Shown: positions 1 to 6,921 of the stretch, piece by piece
Position numbering within the stretch: the first letter of the stretch is position 1
How the letters are laid out: each line of letters starts with the position of its first letter
Assembly: GCA_017556565.1 (NCBI GenBank)
Contig: JAFYMQ010000097.1
Coordinates: forward strand, 1-6,921
DNA length: 6,921 nt
Origin: Clostridia bacterium
Lineage (GTDB): Bacteria; Bacillota; Clostridia; Oscillospirales; Butyricicoccaceae
Direction of reading: 5' to 3'
Notes under the pieces: generated by a model
Database searches by the model: none
What the model was told of the DNA's origin: nothing
The model's input: the letters and a program-made list of their open reading frames with translations, nothing else
Translations under genes and position numbers: made by a program

Positions 1-1242
<1,242 letters not shown>

Positions 1243-1244
1243 CA

Positions 1245-2099
1245 ATGTTTGATATTCTGATAATCGGCATAGGCCCTGCAGGTCTGTCGGCAGCCATATA
1301 CGGCGCAAGAGCCAATCTCAAGGTGCTGGCAATTGGCAAAGACGGCGGCGCTCTGCAAAAAGCCGACAAGATAGAAAATTACTTTGGCATTACCGACACA
1401 CCAAGCGGCACACAGCTGTGGCAGCGGGGCATTGAGCAGGCACGCAAGCTTGGTGCAGAAATAAAAACTGCCGAGATCACCGGTGTTGAGTGGACGGGCA
1501 ATTATATTGTCCATACCACCTCAGGCAGCTTTGAGGGCAAGACTTTGGTGTTTGCTATGGGCAATGCACGCAAAAAGCCCGACATAGCAGGCATCGAAAA
1601 ATACGAGGGCATGGGTGTCAGCTATTGCGCGGTGTGTGATGCGTTTTTCTTCCGCGGCAAGAATGTGGCAGTCCTCGGCGCAGGCAATTATGCTCTGCAC
1701 GAGGCTGAGTATCTCAAGAATGTCGCTGCAAAAGTCACCGTACTGACAAACGGCAAGCCCGCAGAGGATATTGCAGGCTTTGATACAGTAATGGGCAAGA
1801 TCACCGCCTTGATGGGGGATGACAGTCTTGAGGGTGTGGAGTTTGCAGACGGAACAACACTCAAGGTTGACGGACTGTTTGTTGCAGAGGGTTTTGCAGG
1901 TGCAGGCGAGCTGGCAACCAAGCTTGGCGTGGTGAGTGAGAACGGCGTTATCAAGGTCGACTCCGATGGCTGCACCAATCTGCCCGGCTGCTTTGCGGCA
2001 GGTGACTGCATCGGAGGCACTTTGCAGGTAGCATCGGCAGTGTCCGAGGGCGCCAAAGCCGCTCTGTCCGCCATCAAATACGTCAGGACAAAAAAATAA
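1245..2099 (+). CDS. Thioredoxin-reductase-like FAD disulfide reductase, probably NADPH-independent (FFTR-like)
   Basis: This 284-residue cytoplasmic flavoprotein belongs to the low-molecular-weight thioredoxin reductase family. The N-terminal FAD site is GIGPAG (8-13). The redox-active pair is C128-A-V-C131 followed by D132, matching the usual CATCD position. The C-terminal FAD motif is FAAGDC (250-255), followed by a QVASAVSEGAKAA helix (261-273) typical of the family. Two things are odd. The protein is shorter than the usual 305-320 residues. The central domain reads GAGNYALHEAEYL (145-157) and then TVLTNGKP (165-172), where NADPH enzymes carry GxGxxA and then HRRxxxRA. The second motif is absent. 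Clostridial ferredoxin-dependent flavin thioredoxin reductases (FFTR) lack these same motifs, so electrons may come from ferredoxin rather than NADPH; this is inference. No thioredoxin gene is adjacent. The gene shares an operon with ligA and ends at a terminator. Confidence 0.88.
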   Translation: MFDILIIGIGPAGLSAAIYGARANLKVLAIGKDGGALQKADKIENYFGITDTPSGTQLWQRGIEQARKLGAEIKTAEITGVEWTGNYIVHTTSGSFEGKTLVFAMGNARKKPDIAGIEKYEGMGVSYCAVCDAFFFRGKNVAVLGAGNYALHEAEYLKNVAAKVTVLTNGKPAEDIAGFDTVMGKITALMGDDSLEGVEFADGTTLKVDGLFVAEGFAGAGELATKLGVVSENGVIKVDSDGCTNLPGCFAAGDCIGGTLQVASAVSEGAKAALSAIKYVRTKK

Positions 2100-2106
2100 G
2101 CATAAC

Positions 2107-2137
2107 AAAAGACCACCCAAGCTTGGGTGGTCTTTTT
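2107..2137. terminator. Two-way intrinsic terminator between the flavoprotein gene and guaB
   Basis: Positions 2107-2136 form a perfect 30-base palindrome centred on the AAGCTT at 2119-2124. The G/C-rich part of the stem is GACCACCC/GGGTGGTC. It is flanked by AAAA on the left and TTTTT on the right, so it works as hairpin plus U-tract on either strand. It lies 8 bases after one stop codon and 14 bases from the convergent guaB stop. Confidence 0.92.
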
Positions 2138-2150
2138 GTGTATATTGTTA

Positions 2151-3662
<1,512 letters not shown>

Positions 3663-3674
3663 TTATTAGATGAT

Positions 3675-3703
3675 ATTTTACTACATTTTTTTTGCATAGT
3701 CAA
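3675..3703 (-). promoter_or_regulatory. guaB sigma-A promoter
   Basis: Read on the minus strand, TTGACT (-35, at 3698-3703) is followed by a 17-base spacer and TAAAAT (-10, at 3675-3680). The spacer contains an A-tract. Transcription should begin near 3668, giving a leader of about 45 bases. The -35 box lies 10 bases from that of the divergent glycosylase promoter. Confidence 0.82.
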
Positions 3704-3713
3704 TACGAACAAG

Positions 3714-3742
3714 TTGAAATCCAAGGCTCTTTGAAGTAAAAT
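3714..3742 (+). promoter_or_regulatory. Sigma-A promoter of the 8-oxoguanine glycosylase gene
   Basis: TTGAAA (3714-3719), a 17-base spacer and TAAAAT (3737-3742) form a good housekeeping promoter. Transcription should start near 3749, so the leader is under 20 bases and consists of little more than the ribosome binding site. It is divergent from, and directly abuts, the guaB promoter. Confidence 0.78.
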
Positions 3743-3749
3743 ATATAAG

Positions 3750-3760
3750 AAGGCAGGTGG
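3750..3760 (+). promoter_or_regulatory. Ribosome binding site supporting a TTG start
   Basis: AAGGCAGGTGG ends 6 bases before a TTG codon at 3767. No ATG or GTG lies nearby in frame; the next in-frame ATG is codon 33, inside conserved sequence. This site is the main support for the non-ATG start. Confidence 0.7.
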
Positions 3761-3766
3761 CTAAAC

Positions 3767-4606
3767 TTGTACAAAATCAACACATTTGATAATAAAACCG
3801 AAATTAGCGGCATAGATTTTGATATCCGACATACCTGTGACTGCGGACAGTGCTTCAGATTTATGCCCTGTGAGGGCGGTTATCTGGGCGTTGCATACGG
3901 CAAGCCCATATTTGTTGAGCATCGGGACAGGGGCGCGGTTTTCCACTGCACGCAGGAAGATTTTGAGCAGCTGTGGCGGGAGTTTTTTGATCTTGATACC
4001 GATTACGGCTCCATAGCCGCAGCATTGCCTCAGGATAACTTTACCCGCTCGGCGGTGGAGTTTGGCAGAGGACTGCGCATACTCAGGCAGCAGCCGTGGG
4101 AAGCGCTCTGCTCCTTTATAATATCCCAGTGCAACAATATTCCCCGCATACAGAGCATAATCGACAGACTTTGCAGACTGTTTGGTGAAGAAATAGAGTG
4201 GCAAGGCAATACTCTTTACACATTCCCGTCTGCCGAGAGATTGGCGCAGCTGACGGCTGAAGATCTTGCGCCTTTGAGATGCGGATACAGAGCGCCGTAC
4301 ATAATCAATGCGGCAAAAACCGTGTCAGCCAACGATGACTTTTTTGACCGGCTTGCCGCCCTTGATACAGTCGCTGCACGCAAAAAAATCATGGAGCTTG
4401 AGGGCGTGGGACCCAAAGTTGCCGATTGCTTCCTGCTCTTTGGCATGCACAAGCTTGATGCATTCCCCGTGGATACGTGGATGAAAAAAGCCGCTGTCTA
4501 CTACGGCGGAAAGTTCGACCCCTCACGGTTCGGTGAATATGCGGGAATAGCCCAGCAGTATATATTTTACTATGCCCGCAGCGGAAACGGAACAGTTAAT
4601 ACCTGA
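3767..4606 (+). CDS. ogg: 8-oxoguanine DNA glycosylase/AP lyase, OGG1 family
   Basis: The enzyme removes 8-oxoguanine from DNA and cleaves the resulting abasic site. The 279-residue product matches bacterial OGG1 proteins, with an N-terminal OGG-type domain followed by a helix-hairpin-helix glycosylase domain. Visible hallmarks are DCGQCFRF (25-32), ILRQQPWEALCSFIISQCNNI (105-125), and the catalytic segment ELEGVGPKVADCFLLF (210-225) with the Schiff-base lysine K217. The FPVDTW segment (233-238) holds the catalytic aspartate D236. The lysine makes it bifunctional by family rule. Translation starts at TTG, chosen for the ribosome binding site just upstream and for the family N-terminus. It diverges from guaB. 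The stop codon is immediately followed by the tRNA-Leu promoter, and I see no separate terminator, so some read-through into the tRNA leader is possible. Confidence 0.94.
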   Translation: MYKINTFDNKTEISGIDFDIRHTCDCGQCFRFMPCEGGYLGVAYGKPIFVEHRDRGAVFHCTQEDFEQLWREFFDLDTDYGSIAAALPQDNFTRSAVEFGRGLRILRQQPWEALCSFIISQCNNIPRIQSIIDRLCRLFGEEIEWQGNTLYTFPSAERLAQLTAEDLAPLRCGYRAPYIINAAKTVSANDDFFDRLAALDTVAARKKIMELEGVGPKVADCFLLFGMHKLDAFPVDTWMKKAAVYYGGKFDPSRFGEYAGIAQQYIFYYARSGNGTVNT

Positions 4607-4608
4607 CA

Positions 4609-4638
4609 TTGACAACCTACAATTGAGTGTGGTATAAT
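4609..4638 (+). promoter_or_regulatory. Strong extended -10 promoter of tRNA-Leu
   Basis: A consensus TTGACA (4609-4614) is followed by 18 bases and a consensus TATAAT (4633-4638), preceded by TGG to make an extended -10. It begins 3 bases after the glycosylase stop. Such consensus promoters are typical of stable RNA genes. Transcription should start near 4645. Confidence 0.92.
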
Positions 4639-4645
4639 CATAAGA

Positions 4646-4670
4646 CACCCCCTGAAAAAGGGGGAGTTTT
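4646..4670 (+). other. G/C-rich hairpin with short T-run in the tRNA-Leu leader
   Basis: CCCCC (4648-4652) pairs with GGGGG (4660-4664) around a TGAAAAA loop, with an outer C-G pair past an A-A mismatch. TTTT follows at 4667-4670. It begins directly at the predicted transcript start and ends about 24 bases before the mature tRNA. It could be a weak attenuator or terminator for transcripts arriving from the glycosylase gene, or a structure that guides 5' processing of the tRNA precursor. Function is unknown. Confidence 0.5.
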
Positions 4671-4693
4671 ATGCTGTTTTCAAAACCTGATAT

Positions 4694-4778
4694 GCGGATA
4701 TGGCGAAATTGGCAGACGTGCAGGATTTAGGTTCCTGTGCCGCAAGGCGTGTGGGTTCGACCCCCACTATCCGCACCA
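4694..4778 (+). tRNA. tRNA-Leu (anticodon UAG)
   Basis: The acceptor stem GCGGATA (4694-4700) pairs perfectly with TATCCGC (4768-4774), followed by discriminator A and an encoded CCA (4776-4778). The D arm contains the AATTGGCAGAC stretch common in tRNA-Leu. The anticodon stem CAGGA/TCCTG (4721-4725, 4733-4737) holds loop TTTAGGT with anticodon TAG at 4728-4730, reading CUA and other CUN codons. A long variable arm, GCC-GCAA-GGC (4739-4748), marks a class II tRNA. The T arm GTGGG/CCCAC encloses TTCGACC. The gene has its own strong promoter and terminator and stands alone rather than in a tRNA cluster. Confidence 0.97.
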
Positions 4779-4815
4779 AAACAAAAGGACTCCTGATGGA
4801 GTCCTTTTGTTTTGG
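4776..4815 (+). terminator. Intrinsic terminator of tRNA-Leu, overlapping its CCA end
   Basis: A perfect 18-bp stem (4776-4793 with 4798-4815) closes a TGAT loop. The core GGACTCC/GGAGTCC is followed by TTTTGTTTT. The base of the stem starts in the CCA of the tRNA. By symmetry it can also terminate on the other strand. Confidence 0.93.
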
Positions 4816-4820
4816 CGCAA

Positions 4821-4987
4821 TGAAATAAATCCCTGTGGGGATTTGTGAAATAACACTCCGTGTTATGAAATAGCTGTCGCTATGAAATACGCTGCGGCGT
4901 ATGGGGGATTTATTTTATTTCACATCGAGCAACGCGAGATATTTCATAATCCGTCAGGATTATATCATATTGCGTTGCAATATTTCA
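4821..4987. repeat. Array of seven short hairpins joined by TGAAAT/ATTTCA linkers
   Basis: I found no gene here. Linkers TGAAAT occur at 4821, 4846, 4866 and 4883. Their reverse complement ATTTCA occurs at 4917, 4941 and 4982, with a one-base variant ATATCA at 4962. Hairpins between them, stem/loop/stem: h1 4827-4844 AAATCCC/TGTG; h2 4851-4865 TAACAC/TCC; h3 4871-4882 TAGC/TGTC; h4 4888-4901 TACGC/TGCG, a UNCG-type loop; h5 4924-4940 ATCGAGC/AAC/GCGAGAT with two central G-A mismatches; h6 4947-4962 TAATCC/GTCA; h7 4967-4983 ATATTGC/GTT. All but h5 are perfectly paired. The hairpins differ in sequence but share size and spacing. The form suggests a small mobile repeat (MITE-like) or a structured RNA. 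Clear terminal repeats with a target duplication were not found. The element sits between the tRNA-Leu terminator and the hydrolase gene, and its right end overlaps that gene's promoter. The structure is seen directly; function is unknown. Confidence 0.85.
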
Positions 4988-5003
4988 CTTGGTATTCTAT
5001 AAT
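4975..5003 (+). promoter_or_regulatory. Probable promoter of the serine hydrolase gene
   Basis: A consensus TATAAT (4998-5003) has TTGCAA (4975-4980) exactly 17 bases upstream. The -35 matches TTGACA at 4 of 6 positions and lies in the loop and 3' arm of hairpin h7 of the repeat element. Transcription should start near 5010, about 30 bases before the start codon, so most of the element would not be in the mRNA. Confidence 0.6.
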
Positions 5004-5029
5004 TAAAATCAACGATATTTATCCAATTC

Positions 5030-5034
5030 GGGAG
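5030..5034 (+). promoter_or_regulatory. Ribosome binding site of the serine hydrolase gene
   Basis: GGGAG lies 6 bases before the ATG at 5041. The frame is open upstream to 4882, but those codons run through the hairpin element. This site and the signal peptide that starts here fix the start at 5041. Confidence 0.75.
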
Positions 5035-5040
5035 TTAGTT

Positions 5041-6738
5041 ATGAAAAGATCTGTTTCATTTATCCTCATATTACTTATCGCATCTTTTCTCCTTACCCTG
5101 CCTGTATCGGCACTTTCCCTTCCCGTATCGGAACTTGATACACAGCCCTCTCTCGGTGACAGTATCGATGCATTCCTCAATGAACATCGATCCAACAACG
5201 CTGCTGTTGCAGTTGCGGTGTTTGAGGGGGATACCGATATTTTCACCCGTTATTTCGGCGTGCTTGATGAAGCTGGCAGCATCCCTCTTGACGAGACCTC
5301 GGTGCTTGAGTGGGGAAGTACCACCAAGCTCACCGTTTGGCTTGCGGCTATGCAGCTGTGGGACAGGGGACAGCTTGACCTTGACGCGGATATTTCCGTA
5401 TACCTGCCCGACGGGTTTTTCAAGAACCTCGCCTTTGATACCCCCATCACCATGCTTAATCTGATGAATCACAATGCAGGCTTTCAGGAGACCGATTTCG
5501 TCCTTGAGGTGGAGGATGAGGCTGACGTAATTCCGCTGGGTGACTATCTTGCCAAGTATCAGCCGCGGCAGGTCTTTGAGCCGGGTACGGTGGTCGCATA
5601 CAGCAACTGGGGCGCGGCGCTGGCAGGGTATGTTGTGGAGTGCATATCGGGTGTGCCCTTTTATGAGTATGCCCAGACCAATATTTTCGCGCCTCTCGGT
5701 ATGACGCACACGGCGATTGCGGCTGACCTCAGCGATAATGCCTATGTGCAGCAAAAGCGCAAGGAGTTCGTCTCCTATCTCCCGGACGGAAGCCTCAGCG
5801 AGGATAACAAGGTCTTTATCCTACCGTACCCTGCGGGGATGTGCTGTTCCACGCTGTCCGATTTCGTAATTTTTGCAAAAGCGCTGCTTAACAGAGACAG
5901 CAGACTTCTTACCGCCGAGGGTTTTGACAAGCTGTATTCGCCCAGTCTGACCTACACAAACACCGACCTTGCCCGTGTATACCACGGATTTTTGGTAGAT
6001 TATGAGTTTGCAACTCCTATCGTCGGTCACGACGGCAATACCGCAGGCGGCAGCAGCCGACTGCTCCTTGACCTTGAGAACAATCGCGGAATGGTGGTTC
6101 TTACCAATCAGCTGGGCGGATCAATGTACCGCACCAAAATGGCAGAGCTGGTTTTTGGAATAAGCGAGCATCACAACGATATAGATGGTTATTATATACC
6201 TGCTCGTAACGTGTTTGAGGGCAGGGTGAAGCTGATGTATAATCTGTTTTTGATAAACCGCTGCCATATCACAAGCGAGATGACCGAGGGTTTGTACATC
6301 AATATCCTGCCCGACCGATTTGAGATATCGACTGCCGACTATCTTGTGCCACGGCACGATTACAGACTGTATGATGCTCTTGCAGTCACTTGGTTTGTGC
6401 TGGCGGCTATGGCGGCGCTGAGCGGAATAGTGCGTGTGATTTATCTGATGGTAAAGCGCAAAGGATGCAGGCTTGATCTGCTTGGCGCAGTCTACGGTCT
6501 CGGATTGGGTGCATCACTTTTGGCGCTTATCCCCGAGATACCGTCGCTTGTGCTGGCAATATTGGCGCTTCTGCTTGTTCTCTGCGGAGGTGCGTGTGCA
6601 ATATGTCAGTTAAGAACCAAAAGGACTGAAAACGCACTCCTCCTCACAAAACTCAGCAGACTTCAGCTTTGGAGCCTGCACCTCTGTCTGATAGTAACCT
6701 TGCTCAATTATTTTATGTGGGATATGCTCATATTCTGA
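5041..6738 (+). CDS. Secreted, membrane-anchored serine hydrolase of the beta-lactamase/class C PBP family
   Basis: The 565-residue product begins with a signal peptide: KR, a hydrophobic stretch at about 7-20, and a likely cleavage after VSA (22-24). The extracellular domain, about 35-370, carries the three family motifs. These are S93-T-T-K96 (SxxK nucleophile and base), Y187-S-N189 (YxN), and H330-D-G332 in place of KTG, as in many AmpC/CubicO-type hydrolases. A poorly conserved linker follows. About four hydrophobic segments close the protein (roughly 447-471, 480-498, 502-523 and 544-560), with positive RTKR and VKRKG loops. It would be fixed in the membrane with its active site outside. 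The family includes D,D-peptidases, D-aminopeptidases and esterases, so the substrate cannot be told. A true beta-lactamase is unlikely given the membrane tail and the HxG motif. It has its own promoter and terminator and appears to be a single-gene unit. Confidence 0.88.
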   Translation: MKRSVSFILILLIASFLLTLPVSALSLPVSELDTQPSLGDSIDAFLNEHRSNNAAVAVAVFEGDTDIFTRYFGVLDEAGSIPLDETSVLEWGSTTKLTVWLAAMQLWDRGQLDLDADISVYLPDGFFKNLAFDTPITMLNLMNHNAGFQETDFVLEVEDEADVIPLGDYLAKYQPRQVFEPGTVVAYSNWGAALAGYVVECISGVPFYEYAQTNIFAPLGMTHTAIAADLSDNAYVQQKRKEFVSYLPDGSLSEDNKVFILPYPAGMCCSTLSDFVIFAKALLNRDSRLLTAEGFDKLYSPSLTYTNTDLARVYHGFLVDYEFATPIVGHDGNTAGGSSRLLLDLENNRGMVVLTNQLGGSMYRTKMAELVFGISEHHNDIDGYYIPARNVFEGRVKLMYNLFLINRCHITSEMTEGLYINILPDRFEISTADYLVPRHDYRLYDALAVTWFVLAAMAALSGIVRVIYLMVKRKGCRLDLLGAVYGLGLGASLLALIPEIPSLVLAILALLLVLCGGACAICQLRTKRTENALLLTKLSRLQLWSLHLCLIVTLLNYFMWDMLIF

Positions 6739-6753
6739 ACCGATATAACAATA

Positions 6754-6785
6754 AAAACCGACAGGAAACATCCTGTCGGTTTTAT
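6754..6785. terminator. Two-way intrinsic terminator between the hydrolase and the convergent gene
   Basis: A perfect 13-bp stem AAAACCGACAGGA (6754-6766) pairs with 6771-6783 around an AACA loop. TTTTAT follows on the plus strand and TTTTTAT on the minus strand, so it can stop transcripts of both convergent genes. The rest of 6739-6831 holds nothing I recognise. Confidence 0.9.
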
Positions 6786-6831
6786 CTTTTTACGTATGCT
6801 TCTTACGAAATATCTGTCAAGCGAATATACT

Positions 6832-6921
6832 TTACAGCGTCTTTATTACCTCAATCAGCTTGTCCACGTTTTCGTCCTTGGTTGCCCAGCAGGTGCAGAA
6901 GCGTACTACAGTGCGTTTCTC
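6832..6921 (-). CDS. C-terminal end of a probable threonine aldolase family protein (start outside window)
   Basis: On the minus strand the frame is open from the window edge to a TAA at 6832-6834, giving 29 residues. The segment VVRFCTCWATKDENVDKLIEVIKTL resembles the C-terminus of PLP-dependent low-specificity L-threonine aldolases, where an R-F/L-x-T-S-W-A-T-x-E-x-V-D-x-L/F-I pattern is usual. Such enzymes split L-threonine into glycine and acetaldehyde. Here the usual serine is a cysteine. The assignment rests on this short tail; another fold-type I PLP enzyme is possible. It converges on the hydrolase gene and shares its terminator. Confidence 0.62.
   Translation of the reverse strand, partial: EKRTVVRFCTCWATKDENVDKLIEVIKTL

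Noticed and set aside
1521..2120. A 199-codon minus-strand frame opposite the flavoprotein gene.
   Set aside because: It is an antisense shadow. It starts inside the terminator palindrome, has no convincing ribosome binding site and no recognisable domain.
4627..4848. A 73-codon plus-strand frame across tRNA-Leu.
   Set aside because: It starts at the -10 region of the tRNA promoter and runs through the tRNA and its terminator; it is not a gene.
4821..4987. The hairpin element read as a CRISPR array.
   Set aside because: The constant unit is only 6 bases, the intervening pieces are palindromes of 12-18 bases rather than unique spacers, and orientation flips midway.
4882..5040. An N-terminal extension of the hydrolase frame upstream of the ATG at 5041.
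   Set aside because: These codons lie in the hairpin element and promoter and would precede a clear signal peptide. The GGGAG site and VSA cleavage motif support 5041.
6788..6811. A promoter on the minus strand starting with TTGACA at 6806-6811.
   Set aside because: The -35 match is perfect, but at 17 bases the -10 position reads ATACGT, and no gene follows except a terminator.

Overview
The window reads as ordinary chromosomal DNA of an anaerobic Firmicute of class Clostridia. A Ruminococcus-like member of the Oscillospiraceae is my best guess. It rests on roughly balanced base composition, strong GGAGG-type ribosome binding sites, textbook sigma-A promoters, a bacterial OGG1-type glycosylase, a probable NADPH-independent thioredoxin reductase and small UGAAAU-linked hairpins. 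I cannot name a species from sequence alone. Both ends cut through a gene.

Layout from left to right. The C-terminal two thirds of NAD-dependent DNA ligase (ligA, +) are followed after 2 bases by a thioredoxin-reductase-like flavoprotein (+), almost certainly in the same operon. A perfect palindromic terminator at 2107-2137 serves this pair and the convergent IMP dehydrogenase gene guaB (-). guaB and an OGG1-type 8-oxoguanine DNA glycosylase (+) diverge from back-to-back promoters at 3675-3742. A very strong promoter starting 3 bases after the glycosylase stop drives a single tRNA-Leu(UAG) gene. Its leader holds a G/C-rich hairpin and its terminator stem includes the encoded CCA end. Next comes a dense non-coding element at 4821-4987, then a secreted, membrane-anchored serine hydrolase of the beta-lactamase/class C PBP family (+). 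A second two-way terminator separates it from the C-terminus of a convergent gene (-) that looks like a threonine aldolase.

The core genes are housekeeping: DNA ligation, redox balance, guanine nucleotide synthesis, removal of oxidised guanine and leucine decoding. I see no phage, IS transposase, CRISPR array or toxin-antitoxin system.

The most unusual part is the 167-bp element between tRNA-Leu and the hydrolase. Seven short hairpins are separated by 6-base linkers: TGAAAT in the left half and the reverse complement ATTTCA in the right half. The linkers can therefore pair across the element, with hairpins facing each other at each step. The last hairpin also appears to supply the -35 box of the hydrolase promoter. 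The second point of interest is the thioredoxin-reductase-like protein. It keeps its FAD and CxxC motifs but lacks the usual NADPH-binding motifs, which fits the ferredoxin-dependent (FFTR) class.
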